Source of the DNA: Candidatus Omnitrophota bacterium | Lineage (GTDB): Bacteria > Hinthialibacterota > Hinthialibacteria > Hinthialibacterales > JAKPRU01 | DNA length: 9,078 bases | Assembly (NCBI GenBank): GCA_029557025.1 | Contig: JAKPRU010000400.1 | Location: forward strand, 1 to 9,078 | Direction: 5' to 3' | In this document: positions 1 through 6,343 of the stretch, piece after piece | Numbering within the stretch: position 1 is the first letter of the stretch | Layout of the letters: the number at the start of each line of letters is the position of its first letter | Program-made: the position numbers and the translations under genes | The notes under the pieces: generated by a model | Seen by the model: the letters and a program-made list of their open reading frames with translations, nothing else | What the model was told of the DNA's origin: nothing | Database searches by the model: none

Positions 1-345
1 TTTCCCCGGGTGGACCTGAAAATCAGCTGCGACTTTATCCAGAGCCTCGGCCTGTCGGAGCGGGTTCAGCGGATTGTTTCTGCCGTGGGCGAACACTATG
101 ACGGGAGCGGGGAACCCGAGGGACTGGCAGGCAATCAGATCCCCATAGCATCACGCATCCTTGCCGTGGCGACGGCTTACGTTGCCATGACCTGCGCCGG
201 TATGAGGGGAGATCGGAAAGTACTCACCCCCCAGGAAGCCGTGGAGGTTCTCCACCGTCGCGTCGGAACCTTCTACGACCCGGTGGTCATCAAGGCTCTC
301 GAAGAAATCCTCGGCGCATCGAATCCCCCAATCCACACGGGGTAA
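1..345 (+). CDS. HD-GYP-like protein, C-terminal part, catalytically degenerate (partial at left edge)
   Basis: The frame is open from base 1, so the gene starts upstream; the GTG at base 10 is probably internal. The visible 114 codons match the second half of an HD-GYP domain, the cyclic-di-GMP phosphodiesterase fold: a YDGSGEPEGLAG stretch, IPIASRILAVATAYVAMT, then an EAVEVL helix and a GTFYDPVVIKAL ending. In active members this part carries an HHE triplet, the GYP signature and an Asp in the 'aDayDAm' helix, all around the metal site or substrate. Here the aligned residues are V-G-E, GEP, and Thr in place of that Asp. The protein is therefore probably not an active phosphodiesterase and may bind ligand or partner only (inference). 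The first half, with the HD pair and any sensor domain, lies outside the window. It converges on the DUF2148 gene, 10 bp away. Confidence 0.8.
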   Translation, partial: FPRVDLKISCDFIQSLGLSERVQRIVSAVGEHYDGSGEPEGLAGNQIPIASRILAVATAYVAMTCAGMRGDRKVLTPQEAVEVLHRRVGTFYDPVVIKALEEILGASNPPIHTG

Positions 346-374
346 CCGGACGCGATCAGGATTCGTCCGGTTTT
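344..374 (+). terminator. Rho-independent terminator between convergent genes
   Basis: A perfect 9-bp inverted repeat (AACCGGACG at 344-352, CGTCCGGTT at 364-372) has an 11-base loop and runs into TTTT at 371-374. It starts inside the stop codon of the HD-GYP-like gene and suits termination of plus-strand transcription. The DUF2148 stop codon (complement of 356-358) lies in the loop, so the hairpin doubles as that gene's last codons. On the minus strand the T tract is short, so termination there is less certain. Confidence 0.7.
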
Positions 375-904
375 CTCGGATTCTCCCGGTCAAAGAAAAT
401 GTTCTTTCCCGTGACGGACAGGGGAATGCCTATCACAATGCGCAGGTCGGGCGCGGGAAGTCCCAGGTCGCGCGAGGCCATCCCGATGCTGTACATCACT
501 CGGCAGTCGATGTGGTGTGCGGCGGCGACCGAAACCGCCGAGCCGACAGCGATCCCCAAATCATGGCCGTTGAAGACACACGTCCCACCGGACTCCCGGG
601 TTGCCTTGCAGGACGGATGCCCGCAGAGACCGCAGTAGAAATCCAGGCCCATAGTCTCCATGGCGGTTCCCAGCAGTACGGCAGCCGGGGCCGCATCCAG
701 ATTCGCCGCGTCCCGGAGAAAGAACACCTGTTTTGTCTTCTCGCCGATCTCCCGCATTTTGGCGGAAACCTCTCGTTTCGGTTCGCCTTCCAGAATGCCG
801 GTGGTGAGAAGATCCCGTCCTTTTGCCTTCGGTGCAGTTCGCGCGGCGGCGCACATCAACTTCGCCACCGTCAACAGTCCTTCTACTTCATGTGATCGGT
901 CCAT
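356..904 (-). CDS. DUF2148 / ferredoxin-domain-containing protein
   Basis: A 182-residue protein that matches the uncharacterised DUF2148 family along its full length. The N-terminal signature AARTAPKAKG is followed by a helix, a 'FLRDAANLDAAPAAVLLG' segment, a cysteine cluster C-x2-C-x4-C-x9-C at about residues 91, 94, 99 and 109, then a DLGIAVGSAVSVAA helix, an RVMYSIGMA segment and a GIPLSVTGKNIFFDR ending. The four cysteines probably bind an iron-sulfur cluster (family knowledge plus inference); the cellular role is unknown. No signal peptide or membrane segment is seen, so it is probably cytoplasmic. I chose the ATG at 904 because GGAG lies 7 bases upstream and the family similarity begins just after it. 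An in-frame start at 982 would add 26 residues without family resemblance. It has no same-strand neighbour close by and is apparently monocistronic. Such proteins are mostly seen in anaerobes. Confidence 0.88.
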   Translation of the reverse strand: MDRSHEVEGLLTVAKLMCAAARTAPKAKGRDLLTTGILEGEPKREVSAKMREIGEKTKQVFFLRDAANLDAAPAAVLLGTAMETMGLDFYCGLCGHPSCKATRESGGTCVFNGHDLGIAVGSAVSVAAAHHIDCRVMYSIGMASRDLGLPAPDLRIVIGIPLSVTGKNIFFDRENPRKPDES

Positions 905-981
905 TCTCGTTCTCCATGAATCATCAGGTTGATTGGTGTACAGAATGGCCTGACGCGGAAACTCCGTCCAGCCTTCCCGCA

Positions 982-1010
982 TTGACCGGGAGACACCACG
1001 CTCGTATGCT
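982..1010 (+). promoter_or_regulatory. Sigma70-like promoter for the hicB-like gene
   Basis: TTGACC at 982-987 (5 of 6 to consensus) and TATGCT at 1005-1010 (4 of 6) are separated by exactly 17 bp. Transcription would begin near 1017, leaving about 30 bases before an AGAGG ribosome binding site and the ATG at 1048. This is a match by eye only. Confidence 0.5.
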
Positions 1011-1047
1011 TAGTCAACGGCACAAGAGAAGAATCAGAGGAATCGCC

Positions 1048-1253
1048 ATGCGTGATCGTGCAAAACAGGGAAAGGAACTCTTACTTCGAAAGCCTGCCAT
1101 TTCTTAGCCGTAATCGAGAAAGACGAAGACGGATACTATGCCTTTTGCCCTGAATTACACGGATGTTACACCAGTGGGGAAACCTATGAGGAAGCTCGAG
1201 CGAATCTCGCCGATGCCGTCCGGCTGCATATCGAAGACCGCATTCTTTCCTGA
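1048..1253 (+). pseudogene. HicB-like antitoxin gene, frameshifted
   Basis: Codons from 1101 to the TGA at 1251-1253 encode a typical HicB/UPF0150 antitoxin body: FLAVIEKDEDGYYAFCPEL, then HGCYTSGETYEEARANL and ADAVRLHIEDRILS. HicB proteins pair with the mRNA-interferase toxin HicA and often repress their own operon. In that frame the first stop upstream is at 1053-1055, and no ATG, GTG or TTG lies between it and the conserved body. An ATG at 1048 has AGAGG 7 bases upstream and a matching promoter, but it reads a different frame and stops at 1105-1107 after 19 codons. Loss of one base (or gain of two) between about 1056 and 1104 would explain this. The protein also ends right after the conserved region, shorter than many relatives. 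No hicA is recognisable on either side. It may be dead, an assembly error, or rescued by -1 frameshifting. Confidence 0.7.
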
Positions 1254-1339
1254 CAATAGGACAAGAAAATATCAGGAGACCAGCCGAGCGTGAACTCCGT
1301 CTGGGTTTACTGGAGCGCGGCTTTATGGGAAGCAACGTG

Positions 1340-4300
1340 TTATTCCCTGTCCGAATACCTTGCCGAAAAACGATAGTCTCCTGCCGCAAGAAACACGACA
1401 AACGAATCTCTTTGTGGCTCGACCGAATTCGGCATTTGTCCGCGGACTTGCAGCGGTGTGCCGCTGTCGGTGGTCGGTAAAATCAATGTCGCCGTCGTGT
1501 TGGGCGGAACACTGCATTGATATGTGAGACCCCCGTTTTCAATCTTCCAGGAGGAAACAATGTCTCCATAGAGTGTTTCGACTTTTCCTCGCGCGTAAGT
1601 CAGGCCACCTCCCGGTCGCGGGCAGAGAATGAAATGGCGATACCCCGGCTCTTCCGAGACGGGGCATATACCCAGAATGTTGCGATACATCCACTCGCCG
1701 ACCGCCCCAATCGCATAGTGGTTGAATGAATTCATCCCCGGATCCTGAAATCCTCTTCCTTCCACCCATCCATCCCATCGTTCCCAAATTGTTGTTGCGC
1801 CCTGGTCGATTGGGTATCCCCAGGAGGGAATGGTCCGATTGTTCAGCAACTGATAAGCAAGGTCCGCATGACCCCGGTTGGCTAATTCGAGCATCATCCG
1901 ATTTGTCCCCTGGATTCCTGTCGCGACATGATTGTTATACTCCCCGATCTTCCGCACCAGATGGTCCAGTGCAGCGGGACGCAGGTTCACCGGCAGGAGG
2001 TCGAAATGAAGCGCTAATGCGTAAACAGTCTGCGTATCGCTCTCGATTCGTCCGTCCTCTTTCACATAATGGCGGACAAAGGATCGTCTAATCTGATCGG
2101 AGAGATTCGAGTACTCTTGAGCATCCTTTGAGCGGCCGAGAACGGCCGCCATTTTCGCGACAATCTCGGTGGAGTAAGCAAAAAAAGCGGTCGAGTAAAT
2201 CTCTCTCGGCGTATCCGCTCCCTTGCGAGGCCAGTTTTCCAGCACCAGCGTATCGCCGTTCAGCCAATCGCCGTAATCGTTTCCTCGCCCCGATGTCCAA
2301 ATCAAGTCTGTGCTGTGATCGCGGACATACTCCACCCACCGCTTGGCTGAATCGTAATGTCGTTCCAGAATGCGGGTATCTCCATAATTCGTATAGACCC
2401 GCCACGGAACAATTACTCCCGCATCCGCCCATCCCGGAGCGGCCAGAAATTGATTTTTCTTTTTCAGCGGATTGGGTGAAAAATCGGAATAGGCTCCATT
2501 GTCCGCCTGTGCCTCACGAATATCCCGACACCATTTGGTAAAGAATCCCGCCATATTCACGTTGAAACAGGCTGCCTGAGAAAAAATCTGTGCATCCCCC
2601 ATCCAGCCGAGACGTTCATCCCGCTGCGGGCAATCTGTGGGAATGCTGTGCATATTCCCTCGCTGTGTCCACACGATGTTTTCCATGAGGCGGTTCAACA
2701 TCGGCTCGGAACATTGAAACTGCCCCGCCACCGGCGCGGCGGAGTGAATCACACAGGCGGTGAGATCGCTCAATGCAGGCGGCTTCTCAAGCCCCCGTAC
2801 TTCTACGTATCGAAAGCCGTGATAGGTAAAGTGCGGTTCGAATGTTTCTTCCCGTTCTCCGCCACAAATATAGAGATCCGCTTGATACAGTTTGACCGGA
2901 TCTCGACGATTGTTTTCGCGCAGATTCTCCGTATAAACCATTCCGTTCGGATCAAGCATCTCCCCATGGTGCAATCGGATTTCCTGGCCTTCTCTTCCAC
3001 GGATTTTCATTCGGCACCAGCCCACCAGGTTCTGGCCGAAATCGAACACATAAACTCCCGGTTTCGGTTCGGTTACAGCAACGGGAGCAAGTTCCCTGGT
3101 GATTCGGATCGGCTCGTTGGGCTGTGCAGTCAATCGGATGGAGGGCCGGTTCAGAACCTCTACCTCGGTCCAGGATCGGTCATCGAATCCCGGCAAATCC
3201 CATCCGGGTATGTTACGGCGGGCATCAATGGTTTCACCCCGGATGATATCCGCGGCACGGATGGGACCTTGATTCGTAACCCGCCAACTTGAATCCGAAA
3301 TCACCGTGATATGCCGTCCATCCGCCGCTGTGATCTCCAATTGGCAGACCCATCCGAGCTGATATCCATACTGCCGGGGACTCATCAATCCGACGAGACC
3401 GGCATACCAGCCTTCTCCCAACAACGCGGCGACGGCATTCGAACCGGATCGAAGGAGATCTGTCACATCATAAGCCTGGTATTGAATCCGTTCGTCATAG
3501 TTTGTCCATTCCGGCGCAAGGATATTCTTGCCCACACGCTTCCCGTTGATCCGCATTTCATAAAGACCAAGCGCGGATGTGTACACCATCGCCTTCTGTA
3601 CTTCAAACGGTATTTCAAACTCTTTGCGAAACATCGGCGATGGGGATGGCGCTGCAAAAGATATCTCACGGCTCCCCTTCACCCCATCGGCAATATGCTC
3701 CACCGACCACGCATCGGATTCAATCGTATCCAGGCCTGTCGCGCGACAACCTGTAGAGAGAACCTTGTCCCCCAACAAGATTTCCATTTCGGCCACCGCG
3801 AATCCGTAATTGTTTTCATCCCGCTGCGCCAGGCGGGTTACGGTCAAACGAACATATCGAGCGGACTCTCTTGCGAATCGGAAGACCTGAACCGCATTTC
3901 CCGGACCCGGCTGATCTTCCGTCGTGAGGTCAAGGACGGTTCGATAGTTGAAAAAGGCCGAATCGTTGGAAACATCCAGGCGGAACCGAACCGGGAACAG
4001 GAATCCATCTTGTCGGATTTCACGAAAAGCCTGCACCGGGTAGATTTTGACTGTGTCGAATTCCGCCGGTTCTTTGAGACCGATCTGAATCCATTTCTGA
4101 TGGTTGGGGGAGGATTCGAGTTTGCTGTGATATCCGAGGTGGGCGCGGATATTATCCGGCAAAAGTCCGGGCAATGCGATCCATTTCGCTTTCCAGTCGG
4201 ACGGCTGAAGAAGTCCCATTTGCCAGAAAGCCGGCTGGCTGTATCGCGACGGTTCCGGGCCATTGCCCCACACGCGAACCTTCCAGTAATATCGTCGCCC

Positions 4301-4624
4301 GCTCTCCAGTGGATTCCCGGCATAGGGAACCTGAATGGACTGATCGGACTCCACACGCCCGGAATTCCAGGCATCCGCCTGCTTGTCATTCAGAAGGCTC
4401 AGATCGCTCGCGACCAGGACCTGGTAAGCGGTCTGTTTCTTAATCTGTTTCGGGAGTTGCCAGAAAAGGCGCGGGGCGCTTTCCTCAATCGCCGGTGGAT
4501 TCTCCAGATATTCGCACAGCATGGAATGCGGCGCGGTAGATCGGGCCGCCGTTTGTGTCGGCACACCGGCGCAGGCGCAGCAGAGAAGCATGGTGGAGGA
4601 GGCCAGGAGGATTCCGTTTTTCAT
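1340..4624 (-). CDS. Exported GH78 alpha-L-rhamnosidase with an F5/8-type C module
   Basis: A 1094-residue glycoside hydrolase family 78 protein, an inverting enzyme that removes terminal alpha-L-rhamnose. Numbering is from the ATG at 4624, which starts a signal peptide (MKNGILLASSTMLLCC...ACAG); the cysteines could also allow lipid attachment, but the lipobox is not canonical. Regions in order: a fibronectin-like start (ENPPAIEESAPRLFW); a discoidin/F5/8-type C insert at about 172-282 (RYVRLTVTRL); the rhamnosidase N domain at about 330-480 (YEMRINGKRVG); a beta domain; the (alpha/alpha)6 catalytic barrel from about 640; a C-terminal beta-sandwich from about 990. The DCPQRDERLGWMGD motif supplies D664, the likely general acid E670, and D677. 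E948 in TTIWERWDG is the likely general base. Nothing looks broken. An upstream in-frame TTG at 4666 is unlikely because it sits at the predicted transcript start. Likely substrates are rhamnose-bearing plant or algal glycans. Confidence 0.95.
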   Translation of the reverse strand: MKNGILLASSTMLLCCACAGVPTQTAARSTAPHSMLCEYLENPPAIEESAPRLFWQLPKQIKKQTAYQVLVASDLSLLNDKQADAWNSGRVESDQSIQVPYAGNPLESGRRYYWKVRVWGNGPEPSRYSQPAFWQMGLLQPSDWKAKWIALPGLLPDNIRAHLGYHSKLESSPNHQKWIQIGLKEPAEFDTVKIYPVQAFREIRQDGFLFPVRFRLDVSNDSAFFNYRTVLDLTTEDQPGPGNAVQVFRFARESARYVRLTVTRLAQRDENNYGFAVAEMEILLGDKVLSTGCRATGLDTIESDAWSVEHIADGVKGSREISFAAPSPSPMFRKEFEIPFEVQKAMVYTSALGLYEMRINGKRVGKNILAPEWTNYDERIQYQAYDVTDLLRSGSNAVAALLGEGWYAGLVGLMSPRQYGYQLGWVCQLEITAADGRHITVISDSSWRVTNQGPIRAADIIRGETIDARRNIPGWDLPGFDDRSWTEVEVLNRPSIRLTAQPNEPIRITRELAPVAVTEPKPGVYVFDFGQNLVGWCRMKIRGREGQEIRLHHGEMLDPNGMVYTENLRENNRRDPVKLYQADLYICGGEREETFEPHFTYHGFRYVEVRGLEKPPALSDLTACVIHSAAPVAGQFQCSEPMLNRLMENIVWTQRGNMHSIPTDCPQRDERLGWMGDAQIFSQAACFNVNMAGFFTKWCRDIREAQADNGAYSDFSPNPLKKKNQFLAAPGWADAGVIVPWRVYTNYGDTRILERHYDSAKRWVEYVRDHSTDLIWTSGRGNDYGDWLNGDTLVLENWPRKGADTPREIYSTAFFAYSTEIVAKMAAVLGRSKDAQEYSNLSDQIRRSFVRHYVKEDGRIESDTQTVYALALHFDLLPVNLRPAALDHLVRKIGEYNNHVATGIQGTNRMMLELANRGHADLAYQLLNNRTIPSWGYPIDQGATTIWERWDGWVEGRGFQDPGMNSFNHYAIGAVGEWMYRNILGICPVSEEPGYRHFILCPRPGGGLTYARGKVETLYGDIVSSWKIENGGLTYQCSVPPNTTATLILPTTDSGTPLQVRGQMPNSVEPQRDSFVVFLAAGDYRFSARYSDRE

Positions 4625-4675
4625 GGTGGTTTTCTCGGAGATTCCTTGTTTTTTTGCTGAAGACAAACACTTTTC

Positions 4676-4704
4676 ATAATAGTGGAGTGAGACGAATCTG
4701 TCTT
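4676..4704 (-). promoter_or_regulatory. Sigma70-like promoter of the rhamnosidase gene
   Basis: On the minus strand AAGACA (complement of 4699-4704) and TATTAT (complement of 4676-4681, 5 of 6 to TATAAT) are separated by exactly 17 bp. Transcription would start near 4669, giving a leader of about 45 bases before the ATG at 4624. The leader is A-rich and has only a weak ribosome binding site (AAGGA about 18 bases ahead, GAG closer). This supports the ATG over the TTG at 4666. Confidence 0.6.
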
Positions 4705-4723
4705 GGTTGATTGTCCTTGGAGT

Positions 4724-4742
4724 GCGGGAGCGTAGCTTCCGC
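4724..4742. repeat. REP-like short palindrome
   Basis: GCGGGAGC (4724-4731) and GCTTCCGC (4735-4742) form an 8-bp stem, with one G-T pair, around a 3-base loop GTA. It lies in the spacer upstream of the rhamnosidase promoter. Its size and loop match the palindrome at 6488-6506, although the sequence differs. Similar GC-rich palindromes are often scattered between genes in environmental bacterial genomes; that this one is multicopy is inference. Confidence 0.55.
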
Positions 4743-4769
4743 CTTTGCGAGCAGGTCTGGCGAGTAAAT

Positions 4770-4851
4770 CACGAAACCGCACAAAGGGCACGAATTCCGT
4801 TCACAAGGAACACGGACAGGCATGGACGGACGCAGACGGATGCAAAAACGA
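4770..4851. repeat. Intergenic low-complexity repeat with 10-bp periodicity
   Basis: Bases 4811-4840 read as three 10-base units (CACGGACAGG, CATGGACGGA, CGCAGACGGA), each with a GAC core, followed by a partial fourth unit. The left flank holds related motifs such as CACGAAACCGCACAAAGGGCACGAA. From memory, such CACGGAC-type strings recur between genes in PVC-group and related genomes. No convincing ORF covers this part of the 4667-4895 spacer. I see nothing else in that spacer beyond this element, the palindrome and the rhamnosidase promoter. Confidence 0.5.
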
Positions 4852-4895
4852 GTATAGGGGAACGGATTTTCCAAGTTGTTATTGCAGAGTCGGCA

Positions 4896-5333
4896 TCAGG
4901 GTCCATCCGAAAAATATCGGTTATGGGGAAACGGAATCGGCAAATCGATTCCCTGCATTTCGAGATACCGTCCGATTCGCCGGACGAATCGGGCGGCAGC
5001 CTGGAGCATATCCTGCGCATCTTCCTCATCGGCTATGTATGCGATGTCATAGTCTGCCATGCCGCGTGTGTCATATTCGTGAAAGAGAATATCGGACCAT
5101 TCCCGTTCAATTTCGCCGGTTTTGATGAGATAAAGGCCGAACAGGCGGCGGACCGCCGTATGGCTGGAAGCGGATCGATCAAAGACCAACAGGGCGGCTT
5201 TTGCCGCATACAGGGTTGCATAATAGGAACGGGAGATGGAATCCTCATAGCATTCCATTTTGTGCAAGACTTGGGCGGATTTGAGGGATTGAATCGCCCG
5301 TTTCCAACAGAATTGTATTTCACGAGGTTTCAT
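4896..5333 (-). CDS. HEPN-domain protein, partner of the adjacent nucleotidyltransferase
   Basis: A 145-residue helical protein of the HEPN type that accompanies MNT nucleotidyltransferases (COG1895-like). It shows the family pattern: an N-terminal helix (WKRAIQSLKSAQVL), SRSYYATLYAAKAALL at 34-49, a conserved His in SSHTAVRRLFG near 58, and TRGMADYD around 89-96, where the family has 'R..ADY'. Many HEPN toxins are RNases with an R-x4-6-H motif. At the equivalent site here Arg90 is not followed by such a His, so RNase activity cannot be assumed. R53-x4-H58 fits the spacing but lies in the inter-helix loop and is probably coincidental. The ATG overlaps the nucleotidyltransferase stop as ATGA, so the two are probably translationally coupled and form one complex. 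In the related HepT-MntA pairs the nucleotidyltransferase is the antitoxin and AMPylates the HEPN toxin; applying that here is inference. Confidence 0.85.
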   Translation of the reverse strand: MKPREIQFCWKRAIQSLKSAQVLHKMECYEDSISRSYYATLYAAKAALLVFDRSASSHTAVRRLFGLYLIKTGEIEREWSDILFHEYDTRGMADYDIAYIADEEDAQDMLQAAARFVRRIGRYLEMQGIDLPIPFPHNRYFSDGP

Positions 5334-5665
5334 CGCACGGAGATTCCTTCTCGTTGGACCGAATCCATGAAAGAGATTTCCTGCTGAAGGCGCTGATCCT
5401 TTTCCGCCTCGGTGTAGACCAGGATTGAGGGAACCGCCTCTGTGCCGGCGGCCAAATCATAGGCCAGGAAAGCGATGTCTTTCTTGATGGCTTTGTTTCC
5501 GTCCCGGATAATCACCATGAGATCCAGGTCGGAATCTTGCCGGGGATCACCCCGAGCTTTGGAACCAAAAACAACCAGATCCTGAATCAAACCCGGATAC
5601 AACCGATGGAGTTGGGATCGATACTGATCCAGCCACTTTTTTTCGTCATCATTGAGAGTCAGCAT
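5330..5665 (-). CDS. MNT-type minimal nucleotidyltransferase
   Basis: A 111-residue protein of the minimal nucleotidyltransferase family (NTP_transf_2 / COG1708-like). It has the P-loop-like GSKARG at 34-39, followed by DSDLDLMV with the metal-binding pair D46 and D48. The third acidic residue of active polymerase-beta-type enzymes would sit on the later strand; here that strand reads VPSILVYT (78-85) with no Asp, so activity is uncertain. I start at the ATG at 5665, with AGAGG 10 bases upstream. The frame is open much further upstream, into the broken FGE-like gene; an ATG at 5695 would have a badly spaced ribosome binding site. It forms a two-gene unit with the HEPN gene through an ATGA overlap. 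The likely role is the nucleotide-transferring antitoxin half of a HEPN/MNT toxin-antitoxin or defence module. Confidence 0.87.
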   Translation of the reverse strand: MLTLNDDEKKWLDQYRSQLHRLYPGLIQDLVVFGSKARGDPRQDSDLDLMVIIRDGNKAIKKDIAFLAYDLAAGTEAVPSILVYTEAEKDQRLQQEISFMDSVQREGISVR

Positions 5666-5720
5666 TTCTGTTGAACCTCTTTTCCGTAATTTCATTTTCC
5701 AGGTCAAAGATTCGGGGCAT
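5649..5720 (-). CDS. Possible 23-residue leader ORF before the nucleotidyltransferase
   Basis: An ATG at 5720 has a strong ribosome binding site (AAAGGGG, 6-base spacer), better than that of the nucleotidyltransferase itself. It reads 23 codons (beginning MPRIFDLENEITEKRFN) to a TGA at 5649-5651, 17 bases inside the nucleotidyltransferase gene in another frame. It could be a translational-coupling leader or the start of a lost gene. I do not recognise the peptide, and protein production is unproven. Confidence 0.35.
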   Translation of the reverse strand: MPRIFDLENEITEKRFNRNADSQ

Positions 5721-5959
5721 GGTTTTCCCCTTTCAGTACTCCGTTTTCGTTTATTTTTGCACAAAGCGGGGGAATAGGGGAGAACGGGGCATCGGGACAG
5801 GAAAGCGCTCAGACCAGGGGGGCGGGTGAGATCGTAGCGCACAGCGAACAAACGGCGGCGGAGGGTGTTGAAAAAGCTCGCCGGGGGACCCATGGCCTTG
5901 CGAAATCGCGCCGAACCCCCGGCGGTTCGCTCCCGCGCCGGAACCAGCTTATCCTCCAT
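5721..5959. other. GC-rich stretch of unknown origin
   Basis: On the minus strand the frame coming from the broken FGE-like gene stays open here, but the peptide (rich in Arg and Pro, e.g. FFNTLRRRLFAVRYDL) resembles no family I know. The other two minus-strand frames look no more protein-like. It begins where FGE similarity stops abruptly, so it is probably a recombined or inserted segment. No transposase or clear terminal repeats were seen. Confidence 0.4.
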
Positions 5960-6343
5960 GTTCGGTTGTTTTTGCCCGACCGGTTTTACGCCGGCGGGAT
6001 TGTTGTTTCCCAAGTACCACGCATACTCTCCGATCTGTTTCTCTTCCGCATCATCGCCCCAGTAGAATCGTGTTGTCGTCCCGACGCGACAAACATATTC
6101 CCACTTGGCCTCTGCTGGCAGACGGAATGTCCCCTGTCCCATTAAGCTGATTCCATCGGATGGAATACTACCCAATATAACACTTCCAACCGGGGTGTTC
6201 ACAAAACCGCCGGGGAGTCGCTGGAACTCATCCGCGCTTTCAAACGCGAAAACCCAACTCGGACTCCATCCCGGGCCTGCGACCTGTGCCATACATGGCA
6301 GCGCGGCGACGGCAACGATACTGAGACAAACGACATGTTTCAT
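5960..6343 (-). pseudogene. Secreted formylglycine-generating-enzyme-like (SUMF1) gene, internally deleted and truncated
   Basis: From the ATG at 6343 the protein begins with a clear signal peptide (MKHVVCLSIVAVAALPCMAQ) and a linker to about residue 68. It then enters FGE-sulfatase (SUMF1) sequence: FRLPAEAKWEYVCRVGTTTR at 73-92, FYWGDD, IGEYAWYLGN and PVGQKQPN, ending near 128. In intact members several tens of residues with a GTFxMG start separate the N-terminus from the RLPTEAEWEY motif; here GISLMGQGTF runs straight into RLPAEAKWEY, which suggests an internal deletion. After QPN the family would continue with a GLYDMxGNVWEW motif, but unrelated GC-rich sequence follows. Both catalytic parts are therefore missing. 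The frame stays open into the nucleotidyltransferase gene, making a 355-codon reading frame that is probably accidental. FGE proteins activate sulfatases, or act as C-type-lectin-like modules. Confidence 0.75.

Noticed and set aside
1254..1450. A plus-strand open stretch after hicB (contains ERELRLGLLERGFMG) as a possible hicA toxin
   Set aside because: It lacks the HicA double-stranded-RNA-binding-like pattern and its catalytic His context, has no RBS, and runs into the antisense 3' end of the rhamnosidase gene.
3311..4660. A 449-codon plus-strand open frame opposite the rhamnosidase gene
   Set aside because: It lies wholly antisense to the well-supported GH78 protein, its peptide resembles no family, and it has no good start. 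It is a shadow of GC-rich codon usage, as is the frame at 2648-3292.
4724..4851. CRISPR-like array in the spacer
   Set aside because: The units are only 10 bp with no spacers of regular length, so it is a low-complexity repeat, not CRISPR.
4707..5387. A 226-codon plus-strand open frame over the HEPN gene
   Set aside because: The minus-strand HEPN protein matches its family over its full length, and the plus-strand peptide does not.
5721..6343. FGE-like protein as the variable target of a diversity-generating retroelement
   Set aside because: FGE/C-type-lectin proteins are frequent DGR targets, but there is no reverse transcriptase, no template/variable repeat pair and no conserved VR-like ending in the window.
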